This document shows positions 33,706 to 42,292 of a DNA stretch of 64,000 nt, in pieces. Made by a program: the position numbers and the translations under genes. The notes beneath the pieces were generated by a model, which made no database searches, was not told where the DNA came from, and saw only the letters and a list, made by a program, of their open reading frames with translations. Source of the stretch: Candidatus Saccharimonadota bacterium (GTDB lineage: Bacteria > Patescibacteriota > Saccharimonadia > Saccharimonadales > Saccharimonadaceae); NCBI GenBank assembly GCA_017513905.1, contig JAFWMR010000010.1, forward strand, positions 62,001 through 126,000. The letters are read 5' to 3'. Each line of letters starts with the position of its first letter. Positions within the stretch are counted from its first letter, which is position 1.

Positions 33706-36426
33706 GTGCTCCGAATTGATAAAGCCATCCACGATACTGATAAAGTAATATGCGAGAATATATCGCATTTTAATATCATTGATCGAGGACTATTAAGCCA
33801 GAACATTCTTAGCCAAGTCAGAAACTTTGTTGAATATGTTGCCATAAAAGCAGTTTCTAACGGTCAAGATGTAAACCCTAATGACTATAAACTTAATGTA
33901 GATTCTCTTCAAGAAATGCAGCGGCATGGAAATCTGCGTTTCCTATATGATTTCCATGAAATGCTTCAAAAGTCTGTGTCTCATTATACTCTTGACAAAG
34001 ACGGTTCTGAACGACTAATGCTCAAATACTACGAGCATCTTCTCAAGGTAAAACTATACTTAAAAAGTAAGTTCAAAATGGATGTATTGAGCAATATAGA
34101 AGAATTCCCCCTCAATACTGATACGGAACTTTCAGACTATTACGCAAAAATTGCGGAAAAGATCGAAACGCCAAGTGCTACAAATACGCGCGTCAGGTAT
34201 GATGACCGTTATTATGTGCAGAAAGTAAAGCCTTTCTTTGTTAATCAAACAATATATTATGAGATTACCTTTACTGCTGCGAACACGAAAGTCAGCAAAT
34301 TCGATCGAGTGATTGCATTTTCCAAAATAGACATTATAGATAATTATGCGGTCAAGTTTTCGATCCATACTGATACAATTCACATCCTTGATAAAGATAT
34401 GTCTATCCTTGTCATAGATGCGTATGAAGTTTCAATTCGTCCTTGTGAATGGAATAACTTGTCGGAAATATTTGGCCCTCGTGTAAAGCATAGTACTACT
34501 TCTAACGAATATAGGGGGCTAATGCATTTCTTGTCGACTGTAAAAATGCCTTTAACGGAACTCGTCTGTAGCGATCAGCAATATTATGATTTGATTAAGG
34601 CACAGATTACCGAAAATGCGCAATCTATAAAACATTTTGACTTGCTTGATAAATGCAGAAACATAATTATCCACAATAAGCCCGGTGCAAATGTTTTGCG
34701 CTATCTTCTTCATAATATGAATAACAGGATTATTAAATGGCAGCTTTCAAGCGAAAACAATAACTATTTGTCAAACCTCTATTTGTCATACGGATGTATC
34801 CCATTTGATAGAATGCCATTCTGTACGTCTCTAAGACAACACAATCCGAGAATCTATGATTTGTTCGAGTCAATTCCTTCCGATAATCGAGAACATGAGT
34901 TATTTGCGCGATATATTAAAAATAATACAGAAATAGAAGGAAAACTCTTTACTCCCAAAGTAGAAATAGAAGGATTTGATAACCAAGATGCACTTATTCA
35001 ATTGTATAACTCATCCCTATATTACAGACATACTGGAAGAAGAATTGAAGAATACAAGAAGCATGTATACATAAAAGAATATGTCGATGATAGTACTGAA
35101 ATTATCAAAAAGCTTCAGATCTTAGCTTCCTCTGGAGTTTCCCAGTATTCATCTTCAGTTGATTCGTGGTTAATCAGAGAATCATATAGTATTGACGATG
35201 ATAGTAAAAAGGAAGCTCTACGTCAGATGTTTTCATCATCACATGTGGCTCTCATATATGGATCTGCTGGAACAGGGAAATCAACATTAATCCGGCATAT
35301 ATCAAATTTTTGGGCAGATCGGGATAAGATCTTTTTAGCTAATACACATCCCGCAGTCGATAATATGCGGAGAAAAGTGACTGCCGGTAAAAGCGAGTTC
35401 AGTACAATTGCAAAATTCATATCACCCAAAAATGAAGATGTGAACTGTGATGTACTCTTTATTGACGAGTGCAGTACAGTAAGCAACAGCGATATGAGAC
35501 AAGTCCTGGAAAAGGCGAAGTTTAAGCTTCTAGTTCTTGTAGGCGATGTATACCAGATCGAATCAATCTATTTTGGAAATTGGTTTAGCATTGCCCAAAT
35601 GTTTGTACCTAAGACTTCGGTATTTGAGCTCACACATCCTTATAGAACAACAAATAATGAATTATTAATGGTCTGGGATCGTGTGCGCAAGTTGGATGAT
35701 TCAATTCTTGAGTTGTTGGTTAAAGGTGGGTATGTAGCACGTCTTGACGAGTCAATTTTCGAAAATAGCGGTGACGATGAAATCATCCTCTGTTTAAATT
35801 ATGATGGTCTCTATGGAATTAATAACATTAACCGCTTTTTACAGAATAGCAATCCAAATGAGAGCATAACATGGGGGATCAATACATACAAAGTTGGCGA
35901 CCCGATTCTTTTTAATGAGTCCAATATCTTTTCTCCATTAATTCATAACAATTCAAAGGGAAGAATTGTAGCAATCAAACCAGAAGAACAAAAAATCACG
36001 TTCGATATTGAATTAGAAGATTCTATTAACGAATTAGATGCATGGGGATATGATTTTGAACTTGTAGGTGTCTCGCCAAATGGACACTCCATTATTTCTT
36101 TCAGCATCAATAAACTTAGAAGTACGGACGAAGATGATGACGACAACGACTCTACCGTTGTTCCATTTCAGGTGGCTTATGCGGTTTCTATCCATAAAGC
36201 TCAAGGTTTGGAATATGATTCGGTGAAAATTGTTATTACTAATGAAACAGAGGAAAGGATAACTCACAATATTTTTTATACGGCTATAACGCGAGCAAAA
36301 AATCAACTAAAGATTTATTGGAGTCCAGAAACAGAACAATCTATTCTCAGTAGACTAAAAACCAAGAATGTCAACAAAGATGCATTCCTTCTTGCGCAAT
36401 TATCCTCTCTAACAACGATAGTATAA
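33706..36426 (+). CDS. RecD-like superfamily 1 helicase linked to the hsd operon
   Basis: A 906-residue protein from GTG 33706, 8 bases after GAAAGGG; a GTG at 33697 is too close to that site. The first 500 residues are of unknown fold, helical then mixed. From about 515 it is an SF1 helicase: Walker A GSAGTGKST (about 519), motif II LFIDECST (about 584), GDVYQI (motif III), HPYRT, and C-terminal VSIHKAQGLEYDSV with YTAITRAK (about 828-862). These match RecD/UvrD-type DNA helicases. It follows hsdR by 38 bases in the same direction and is probably part of the operon. Helicases fused to large unknown N-terminal domains recur beside type I systems, but I know of no defined role. Confidence 0.75.
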   Translation: MLRIDKAIHDTDKVICENISHFNIIDRGLLSQNILSQVRNFVEYVAIKAVSNGQDVNPNDYKLNVDSLQEMQRHGNLRFLYDFHEMLQKSVSHYTLDKDGSERLMLKYYEHLLKVKLYLKSKFKMDVLSNIEEFPLNTDTELSDYYAKIAEKIETPSATNTRVRYDDRYYVQKVKPFFVNQTIYYEITFTAANTKVSKFDRVIAFSKIDIIDNYAVKFSIHTDTIHILDKDMSILVIDAYEVSIRPCEWNNLSEIFGPRVKHSTTSNEYRGLMHFLSTVKMPLTELVCSDQQYYDLIKAQITENAQSIKHFDLLDKCRNIIIHNKPGANVLRYLLHNMNNRIIKWQLSSENNNYLSNLYLSYGCIPFDRMPFCTSLRQHNPRIYDLFESIPSDNREHELFARYIKNNTEIEGKLFTPKVEIEGFDNQDALIQLYNSSLYYRHTGRRIEEYKKHVYIKEYVDDSTEIIKKLQILASSGVSQYSSSVDSWLIRESYSIDDDSKKEALRQMFSSSHVALIYGSAGTGKSTLIRHISNFWADRDKIFLANTHPAVDNMRRKVTAGKSEFSTIAKFISPKNEDVNCDVLFIDECSTVSNSDMRQVLEKAKFKLLVLVGDVYQIESIYFGNWFSIAQMFVPKTSVFELTHPYRTTNNELLMVWDRVRKLDDSILELLVKGGYVARLDESIFENSGDDEIILCLNYDGLYGINNINRFLQNSNPNESITWGINTYKVGDPILFNESNIFSPLIHNNSKGRIVAIKPEEQKITFDIELEDSINELDAWGYDFELVGVSPNGHSIISFSINKLRSTDEDDDDNDSTVVPFQVAYAVSIHKAQGLEYDSVKIVITNETEERITHNIFYTAITRAKNQLKIYWSPETEQSILSRLKTKNVNKDAFLLAQLSSLTTIV

Positions 36427-36678
36427 TACATCTTAAGACGTGAAAAATTGTGTAAGCAAAGAAATGACTGGCAACTACTCTTTACGGCTTAAAGGTAGTT
36501 GTACAGAGCTCATCTCTAGAAAACAAGCGAGGGAGGAGTATCTAATAATGGTTTATCTTATAAAACCTGCTGCTTGAGAAATGTGAAAACTACATAATAA
36601 AAAAACAGTTTTTTTGAAATCACGGAGACGATGAAGGAGAGTAACGATAAAGCCTTCAGTTTTCAATACAAAAGTAGA
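36427..36678. other. Intergenic region with hairpin, no clear gene
   Basis: CAACTA (36473) pairs with TAGTTG (to 36502) with an inner CTTT/AAAG. Further on, GGGAGGAG precedes a nine-codon ATG frame (MVYLIKPAA) that I do not consider a supported gene. Nothing else is recognised. Confidence 0.3.
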
Positions 36679-36710
36679 AACGCCCTCAAGTCTGGGCGTT
36701 TTCTTTTTGA
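36679..36710 (+). terminator. Bidirectional terminator at the end of the defence block
   Basis: AACGCCC (36679-36685) pairs with GGGCGTT (36694-36700) and is followed by TTTCTTTTT on the plus strand. It overlaps the last codons of the convergent minus-strand gene. Confidence 0.7.
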
Positions 36711-37972
36711 GGTATTTCGCTGAGCTCTTCATTCAAACTGTTATCTAGGTTCTCCCGCCGTTTCTCGTCTTCTTTCATTCTTTCAACAAAAGACAGATAA
36801 TCCAGCTTTCGCTCGATGATTTCTACTTCGAAATCCTCGCCGAACAAAGTCTTGAACATCTCCGCCATGGCATATAGATACGTTTCATTGGTCAACAGAC
36901 CCATAAAATTCGCTACAATGATTCCTGCTATGGTGAACCTGTAAACTGGTATTCTTATGCCCATGCTCTTCGCTCTTGTTTTTGCAGTGATTTTTAGCGC
37001 ATAATCTCGGTTCGAATCTTCAAATGGTTCAACGCCGAGATCGTGCGCAAATACCGCTATATGTTCCGGTGAATCCTCTAGCATTCCCATTTCTTGGAGG
37101 GTTTCTATATAGTAGGAAGAAATAAACAGACCAGGATACTTGAATTCACTAAAGTCATTCTCTTGAGCAAGATAAAAGTATTCTCTGAACATTCCCATAC
37201 TGCGGCACAGAATGCGATCTTTAGTATCGAGAAACATATGAAGTTCTGTTTCGGAAAGACCAGTCAATATTTCCTTTACATCCGGTGGTAAGGGTTCTTT
37301 TATTTCATCAAGATAATGATTCAAGTCTCTCAATACTTTTTTGAGATACCTGGATTTGATTTGCGGTTCGAGCTCGGAAGCCTTTTGAGCAAGAGACTCA
37401 TTATTGATTTGGTTTTCTTCCTCCTCCTCCTTAGTGGTCACCTTTTGAGCTTTTTCAAAAGCATCTGGATACTTGGTCGTATTTGCAATAGAGCGGAGAT
37501 TCTTCATCTCTGCCTTTGTTAGCTTTTGCTGTTTTTCTCGAAAACGCAATCCTGCTAGCAAAGCGGATGCTATGTATAGTTCAGGGCTATCAACCTCCAA
37601 GGCATGTTGCATGGCTAGCTTGTCAGCTGATCCGATTATAATTCCATGATCATCTATATACTGATGAAAAGCAGAAACAACATTTCTAATTGAATAAATG
37701 GTCAGTAAACCAATACGTTGAGCAATCACGTCTACTTTCTCAGCTTGCTCCAAATCCAGTAAGGCTTGGGTGTATTCTTTGGAAAACACCTTTTTCCCAC
37801 TGATCCATGTGCTAACTTTTGATCTATCATTACTGTTTTTTAATGGCTCAAGTTTGTAACCAAAAACCGTCTCTATGGCAGCAACCTGTCCGCCTTCTCC
37901 TCTTTCAAAATTTGTTTTATCCGCTATTAAGCAGTTCCACACTAAAGGAAAAGAAATCCTTTTTTCTTCCAT
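36686..37972 (-). CDS. Hypothetical protein, possibly DNA-binding at its N-terminus
   Basis: A 428-residue soluble protein. The first 100 residues (VWNCLIADKTNFERGEGGQVAAIETVFGYKLEPLK, then DRSKVSTWISGKKVF) read like a helix-turn-helix that selects a site by WISG, but this is weak. The middle is helical with an acidic coiled stretch (TKEEEEENQINNE). The last 60 residues are highly charged. I do not recognise the family. It is convergent with the helicase gene and transcribed away from the small-gene run that starts at 38091. The promoter is not evident. Confidence 0.5.
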   Translation of the reverse strand: MEEKRISFPLVWNCLIADKTNFERGEGGQVAAIETVFGYKLEPLKNSNDRSKVSTWISGKKVFSKEYTQALLDLEQAEKVDVIAQRIGLLTIYSIRNVVSAFHQYIDDHGIIIGSADKLAMQHALEVDSPELYIASALLAGLRFREKQQKLTKAEMKNLRSIANTTKYPDAFEKAQKVTTKEEEEENQINNESLAQKASELEPQIKSRYLKKVLRDLNHYLDEIKEPLPPDVKEILTGLSETELHMFLDTKDRILCRSMGMFREYFYLAQENDFSEFKYPGLFISSYYIETLQEMGMLEDSPEHIAVFAHDLGVEPFEDSNRDYALKITAKTRAKSMGIRIPVYRFTIAGIIVANFMGLLTNETYLYAMAEMFKTLFGEDFEVEIIERKLDYLSFVERMKEDEKRRENLDNSLNEELSEIPQKENAQT

Positions 37973-38090
37973 GATCGCACCTTCTCAAGTAATAGCCGAA
38001 ATCAGGACAACAAATGTTCAACATTCATCCATTCGACTGGGCAGAAAACTTCATTTACAATATAGCCATCAAAGAAAAGGAGGTAACCCC

Positions 38091-38651
38091 ATGAGAACCA
38101 TGAACAACTCTCTCGGACAGCCCACATACACAGTGAGGATCAGAAGTAACACCCTCAATCAACCTACTTTCCCAGCAAGGACGCAATACAACTCTCTCAC
38201 CCAATTCTCCAGCCCAACCAGAATCAGAAGTAACACTCTCGAACGGTCTACTCGTCCCACAAGAAGAAGTAACGATGTTCCGCTGGAGGATGTGTTCACG
38301 ACCCAGGACGGCCAAACCTTCGTGTTCTGGGACACCGAGCGTTATCGGCTGCTGATCAAGCATGGCTCCTACATCACCGTTGTATATTACGACGAAACCG
38401 ACGCAAAGTCCTGCCGTACAAGCTTTACAAGACTTCGCACAAATGGAAAACAGGAACAGTACATCTACTGCAACGGACGTCCGGTCGCCTCTTACTTGCC
38501 TGAATTAGGCTGCGTCGTTATCAAACGTGATGGAGAAATCTATTCCTTTGACAATCCCGAACCGCCTATTGGTTTTACCACAAGATCATCGCTTGACATT
38601 TATGTGGAAATGGCTGCTGATATGAAGATGAAAGCAGACTGGTACGACTGA
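38091..38651 (+). CDS. Hypothetical protein with N-terminal Asn/Thr-rich repeats
   Basis: A 186-residue protein from ATG 38091, which has the perfect site AAGGAGGT seven bases upstream; the open frame begins at 37875 inside another gene. Residues 1-62 are three imperfect repeats of an R.RSNTLNQPTFPAR-like unit and look disordered. Residues 65-186 are globular, with FTTQDGQTFVFWDTERYRLLIKHG, a YYDETDAKSCR stretch and DNPEPPIGF. I do not recognise a function. It starts the right-hand run of small island genes and is followed by a strong terminator. Confidence 0.65.
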   Translation: MRTMNNSLGQPTYTVRIRSNTLNQPTFPARTQYNSLTQFSSPTRIRSNTLERSTRPTRRSNDVPLEDVFTTQDGQTFVFWDTERYRLLIKHGSYITVVYYDETDAKSCRTSFTRLRTNGKQEQYIYCNGRPVASYLPELGCVVIKRDGEIYSFDNPEPPIGFTTRSSLDIYVEMAADMKMKADWYD

Positions 38652-38675
38652 TTCGCCAAAAACTGACCCGCAGAG

Positions 38676-38714
38676 ACGGCAGACCCACTACAGAGGTGGG
38701 CCCTGCCGTTTTTC
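38676..38714 (+). terminator. Intrinsic terminator
   Basis: ACGGCAG (38676-38682) pairs with CTGCCGT (38703-38709), with an inner CCCAC/GTGGG stem, followed by TTTTTCTC. It ends the 38091 transcript. Confidence 0.8.
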
Positions 38715-38721
38715 TCATTAT

Positions 38722-38738
38722 GGCGGGATATTCCCGCC
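38722..38738. promoter_or_regulatory. GGCGGGA-N3-TCCCGCC palindrome, copy 3
   Basis: A perfect 7-bp inverted repeat with spacer TAT. It ends 40 bases before a TATAAT (38779-38784), so a protein bound here would sit just upstream of the -35 position of the promoter for the following small-gene run. Confidence 0.6.
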
Positions 38739-38778
38739 ATAACCACAAGCACCATCTGGTTTTTCTGCAAAAATAGAA

Positions 38779-38784
38779 TATAAT
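38779..38784 (+). promoter_or_regulatory. -10 box of the small-gene run
   Basis: TATAAT lies about 95 bases upstream of the first start codon of the run (38880). No strong -35 box is seen, which fits control by an activator at the nearby palindrome. Confidence 0.5.
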
Positions 38785-38879
38785 CGCCGGCAAGATATGT
38801 CAAGCACAAGAACATATCTCGCAACATTAACAAATCCGTACAACTGACCGCTCCGCCACACCAAAGGAGGTGATTCATT

Positions 38880-39011
38880 GTGGCAACTGTTTTCGTACCC
38901 TTCGGTTACCTCACCGGGTCAGGATTCTTAGGATTCCTGCCCGACGGCACGAAGCTTCTGTTTCCCACACAGGATGAGTATCTCGATTATCTCTCTGATC
39001 TATCCAAGTAA
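38880..39011 (+). CDS. 43-residue protein with perfect Shine-Dalgarno site
   Basis: GTG 38880 follows AAAGGAGGTGAT at 38863-38874 with five bases between. The frame runs 43 codons to TAA 39009-39011. The peptide is neutral and aromatic (VFVPFGYLTGSGFLGFLPDGTKLLFP), ending in an acidic DEYLDYLSDLSK stretch. It is too short for family recognition. The strong site and the tight spacing to the next gene (24 bases) make it likely to be translated. Confidence 0.6.
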   Translation: MATVFVPFGYLTGSGFLGFLPDGTKLLFPTQDEYLDYLSDLSK

Positions 39012-39035
39012 AACCAAATTTAAGGAGGAAGATTT

Positions 39036-39263
39036 ATGACTAGACAAATCAAGGAACAAATCCTGGCCGTCCGTGACGATGGCCGCACCAACATGCTGGA
39101 CATCAATGGTGTTCAGTGGGTAGCTAACGACCTGGGTCTCTACGAACTGGTGGTTTACCTGATTGATGAACAAAGCCGCAAGGAATATTGGCATTTCATT
39201 ATGACGGGTGAAGCCCCGATGGAAGATGAGGAGGTAGCAGAAGATGAAGATGGCCTTTCCTGA
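39036..39263 (+). CDS. DUF5049 protein
   Basis: A 75-residue protein. IKEQILAVRDDGRTNMLDINGVQWVANDLGLYELVVYL and EYWHFI fit DUF5049, a small domain of unknown function common in phages and conjugative elements of Clostridia. AAGGAGGAAGATTT precedes the ATG. The acidic tail overlaps the start of the next gene by 20 bases. The domain call is from memory of the pattern. Confidence 0.7.
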   Translation: MTRQIKEQILAVRDDGRTNMLDINGVQWVANDLGLYELVVYLIDEQSRKEYWHFIMTGEAPMEDEEVAEDEDGLS

Positions 39264-39675
39264 AGCTCTCCGTAATATTTGCGGACGCTGCAAGGCTGAT
39301 AAAGGCCGTTGCAAGAGTTGTCCAGTCACCCGCATTGCGGAAGAATATGGCACCGAAGAATACTCCTTTCACCAGCTTGAGCTTATCCGCTCCATGATTA
39401 TCCGGAGGGAAGGCAACTGGTTTACAGGATCAATCGATGGCTATCCTTTCCAAGTGAAGGTAAGCGAAGAAGATTCTGCATGGGGAATCGATAACGGTCG
39501 CATCATCAAGTTATTTATCACCGAGAAACCCGAAGGAGACACCAAGGGCGACAAGGAGATTGTAGCTTATGAACGCGGCTGGTCAACCTACCCCGAGAAT
39601 CATCCGGAGTACGAAGAACTGATCGATGCTCTCCACGAGTATTTCCAAAACCACATGGATAGTGGGGTGACGTAA
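39244..39675 (+). CDS. Small protein with four-cysteine N-terminus
   Basis: A 143-residue protein. Near the N-terminus CGRCKADKGRCKSC gives four Cys residues spaced like a small zinc-binding knuckle. Residues about 55-95 (NWFTGSIDGYPFQVKVSEEDSAWGI) resemble a recurring domain of mobile-element proteins that I cannot name with certainty. It overlaps the DUF5049 gene and abuts the next GTG start, so it is translated in an operon. Its function is unknown. Confidence 0.65.
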   Translation: MKMAFPEALRNICGRCKADKGRCKSCPVTRIAEEYGTEEYSFHQLELIRSMIIRREGNWFTGSIDGYPFQVKVSEEDSAWGIDNGRIIKLFITEKPEGDTKGDKEIVAYERGWSTYPENHPEYEELIDALHEYFQNHMDSGVT

Positions 39676-40278
39676 GTGAACCCAAATATCCTTGTCAAAA
39701 TGGACTACGATCGCGGATACATCGGCCTCAAAACCGTTGACCGTGATCACCATAGCAGCATGAGATTCCTTTTAGCAGATCACCTGCTGCTAAAAGTATT
39801 GAATGAACCAGAAGGAAGAAGCGCCTTTGATTCCGACTGCGGCAATTTTGCCGAAGTCTGGCGTCATAAAGGTATGCTAACTTTCCGTCTGGTCTGGCTG
39901 AACAGCTATCCCAATAATTCTGTTCGCGGATTCGTACAATACGTTTCCGTACCGAAAGAAAAGGTTGCTGAACTGCTGGATGTTCATACCCCGCTCCGCT
40001 ACTTGTATAGGCCACCGCCGAGATCCGCTAAGATCAACGCGATCCACGCGGATACTACTATAAAGCGCATCCTGAACAACAAGCGAATAAAACGTGCTTT
40101 TTCCAAGGCAATGCGTGACTGTTTCAGGTGGCCAGAGGAAGAAATCACTCTAGAAAATGATGGAGGACATAATTTCTACTTCATCACAGCAAGTGGTTTC
40201 CCAAAGAACGGTGGACTAATTCTCAGCAATACGACCCGTAATGGATATCCGTGTTTCTACTATTCAGTGCACACATAA
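39676..40278 (+). CDS. Hypothetical protein
   Basis: A 200-residue soluble protein starting with GTG immediately after the stop of the previous gene; GGGGTGACG lies upstream. It has two parts. About 1-110 is of mixed type (VKMDYDRGYIGLKTVDRDHH). About 120-200 is basic then aromatic (KRILNNKRIKRAFSKAM, ending FYYSVHT). I do not recognise the family. It belongs to the small-gene run of the island. Confidence 0.6.
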   Translation: MNPNILVKMDYDRGYIGLKTVDRDHHSSMRFLLADHLLLKVLNEPEGRSAFDSDCGNFAEVWRHKGMLTFRLVWLNSYPNNSVRGFVQYVSVPKEKVAELLDVHTPLRYLYRPPPRSAKINAIHADTTIKRILNNKRIKRAFSKAMRDCFRWPEEEITLENDGGHNFYFITASGFPKNGGLILSNTTRNGYPCFYYSVHT

Positions 40279-40330
40279 ATTATCATGCATTTCCGGCTTA
40301 AGTCGGATGCAAATAGAAAGGAGTTTTCTC

Positions 40331-41269
40331 ATGAATCTCTATACCCAAAATGTTGACACCAGCAATCGGAAGCCCTTGGTTAAAGCCTTAGTTGAACTGT
40401 TGGCCCAACCACCCGTTTATTCCGGCCCTCCGTTCTACGCCTATAAAGTTGGCGACTATGTCGTTGACCGGCATGGCAACGTAATCGTTCCGGATGAGGC
40501 AAGCGACGAGACCATTCAGCGTCTCAAGGAGCAGTTGAAGGAGAAAGGCTTTGACTTTGATGATACGTCGGAAGCACAGCCTGAACCTTCCGCAGAAAGC
40601 GAATTTACCGAACCTGTTACCGAATCTGAATCTGATGATTCTGATGAGGTCAAGTCCGTCGAGGATAATACTGAATCGGAAGCATCTGAAGAAGAATCGG
40701 CTAAAGAGGAGACTGCGGATGAATCTGCGGAATCCCAGGAGATCACGGAAAAACCGGAAACACCAGTTGATGATAAAACGCATATCACTTTGGCACTACC
40801 ACGCTTTCAGTTTACACCTAATGCCATTACCCGGCTCAAGGCCATTGTACAGAGCAAGCAAACCCTGCTCAAAAAAGCTCTGGATACCGATGTGCTGGTC
40901 ATTCAATTGACGGATGACAAAGTATTGTTCCCCTGGTTTACCGATCACGGTATTACCGGAGAACTGGATGCTTACAGCAAATTGGTTTTCGCGATCGCTA
41001 GGTTGGCCGTCAATCAGAGACGGGCCTCTGCCGAAGAAAAACCAAATGACAATGAGAAACTGGCTATGCGCTTGTTTCTCATTCGACTGGGGTTCATCGG
41101 CGATGAGTATAAGACGGCTCGCGCTATCTTAACTCGCAACTTTAGCGGTAACAGTTCTTGGATGCATGGTCCAAACGGCGATTCTGCCGGTGTGGAATTG
41201 AGTGCTCCAGAAGTCTTCAATCCAACTCTGCAACCTAATAGCAATCAGGAGGATGAGGATGATAAATAA
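40331..41269 (+). CDS. 'Virulence-related' ICE protein with acidic linker
   Basis: A 312-residue protein from ATG 40331 after GAAAGGAG. The N-terminal 80 residues form a small domain (YAYKVGDYVVDRHGNVIV). About 80-155 is an extreme Glu/Ser/Asp-rich linker. The C-terminal half contains FTPNAITRLKAIVQSKQTLLKKAL and later FLIRLGFIGDEYKTARAILTRNFSGNSSW. That ending is the mark of proteins labelled virulence-related in clostridial conjugative elements, with no demonstrated virulence role. Expression is coupled to the neighbouring DUF4314 gene, whose start overlaps its stop. Confidence 0.65.
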   Translation: MNLYTQNVDTSNRKPLVKALVELLAQPPVYSGPPFYAYKVGDYVVDRHGNVIVPDEASDETIQRLKEQLKEKGFDFDDTSEAQPEPSAESEFTEPVTESESDDSDEVKSVEDNTESEASEEESAKEETADESAESQEITEKPETPVDDKTHITLALPRFQFTPNAITRLKAIVQSKQTLLKKALDTDVLVIQLTDDKVLFPWFTDHGITGELDAYSKLVFAIARLAVNQRRASAEEKPNDNEKLAMRLFLIRLGFIGDEYKTARAILTRNFSGNSSWMHGPNGDSAGVELSAPEVFNPTLQPNSNQEDEDDK

Positions 41270-41489
41270 TAGTTTCCCTCCCAAAGAAATCGTAGAGCAA
41301 CTGCGACAGCAATACCCTAAAGGTACTCGTGTGGAACTGGTCAGTATGAATGATCCCTATACCAAACTCAAACCTGGCGATCAAGGAACCGTCGAACTTG
41401 TCGACTCCATTGGCACCATCTTTGTGGCATGGGATTGCGGCTCCGGACTCGGGGTCGCGTATGGAGAAGATTGCATCAAAAAACTGTGA
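41259..41489 (+). CDS. DUF4314 protein
   Basis: A 76-residue protein from ATG 41259, six bases after AGGAGG. LRQQYPKGTRVELVSMNDPYTKL, GDQGTV, VDSIGTIFVAWDCGSGLGV and EDCIKKL match DUF4314, a small beta-rich domain of unknown function frequent in Firmicutes mobile elements. The stop codon lies in the first of a series of hairpins. Confidence 0.8.
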   Translation: MINNSFPPKEIVEQLRQQYPKGTRVELVSMNDPYTKLKPGDQGTVELVDSIGTIFVAWDCGSGLGVAYGEDCIKKL

Positions 41490-41863
41490 CAACTGCAGTT
41501 CAGTTGTAATGCACAAATCCCGGTCCGCACTCGCGGGCCGGAATCCCAAGACATGACCGGTCTGCCGGTAATCTGACAGATCGGTAGTACCTAACACTCA
41601 TATAAGGTGCGTTTATCCCGATCTTATTCTTATCAATTGGCAACTAATAGGATCGGGCCACATGCCCCGAATATCGGGGTACCAAACGACAGTTATAGCT
41701 GCTGTCTCAGCTATCGAACCTTTCGTCATAGGTGGTTCGTTTCCGCCTAAAGCAAAGTCTGTATGACTGCAGTATCAGTCATTGAACATTATTCTTTGTG
41801 CAAAATAAAGGAACAAGATTGGCTCGCTCACGAGCGGGCCACCATATGCCCCGGATTCGGGGT
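41489..41863 (+). other. Hairpin-rich noncoding region with repeated units
   Basis: No ORF is supported in the 410 bases between the DUF4314 and HTH genes. At least eight stem-loops follow one another: ACAACTG/CAGTTGT (41489-41507), CCGGTCCGC/GCGGGCCGG (41519-41541), ACCGG/CCGGT (about 41556), CCCCG/CGGGG (about 41665), AGCTG/CAGCT then CGAACC/GGTTCG (about 41696-41735), ATGACTG/CAGTCAT (41763-41782), GCTCG/CGAGC (about 41822) and CCCCG/CGGGG (about 41850). A unit reading CGGGCCAC, ATGCCCCG, CGGGGTACCAA occurs twice (about 41653-41684 and 41835-41868). It could be a transfer origin, a recombination site cluster or a structured RNA. Confidence 0.55.
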
Positions 41864-41899
41864 ACCAATAATATCAAATATAAGAGGAAAGGAGTCATG

Positions 41900-42292
41900 A
41901 TGAGATTTACTCAGAAGGATCTGATCGTAGCCTATCGTGAAGAAGGATTGTCGTATCGAGAAATAGCTGAAAAAACCAGTACTTCTGAACAATTCTGTCG
42001 CACAGTATGCTCCAGAGTTAATCAGAAACTAAAAGCTAATTCGTCTTCTACCGATATGTGTAGATACTGCGGAAAACAATTGCTCCACACGAACGGGGCT
42101 AAGAAAAAACAGTTCTGTTCTGGCAATTGCCGTACGGCCTATCACAATCAGGAAAAAATGCGTAAAAGCTATATCCGCACCTGCGAGTACTGCAAAAAAG
42201 AATTCGTCAGCTTCGGATATCCTCAAAAACGCTTCTGCTGTAGAGAATGTCGCACAGAAGCAGAGAGGAGGTGTCGTGAAGTTCGTCGATAA
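41900..42292 (+). CDS. HTH and zinc-ribbon DNA-binding protein
   Basis: A 130-residue protein from ATG 41900, five bases after AAAGGAG. Residues 5-45 form a helix-turn-helix (DLIVAYREEGLSYREIAEKTSTSEQFCRTVCSRV) like sigma-70 region 4 or RHH-associated resolvase helices. About 52-80 and 95-125 each hold a CxxC...C...C zinc knuckle (CRYCGKQ, FCSGNCR and CEYCKKE, FCCRECR). Such proteins often precede serine recombinases in clostridial elements, where they may regulate excision. The next gene starts inside its 3' end. Confidence 0.65.
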   Translation: MRFTQKDLIVAYREEGLSYREIAEKTSTSEQFCRTVCSRVNQKLKANSSSTDMCRYCGKQLLHTNGAKKKQFCSGNCRTAYHNQEKMRKSYIRTCEYCKKEFVSFGYPQKRFCCRECRTEAERRCREVRR

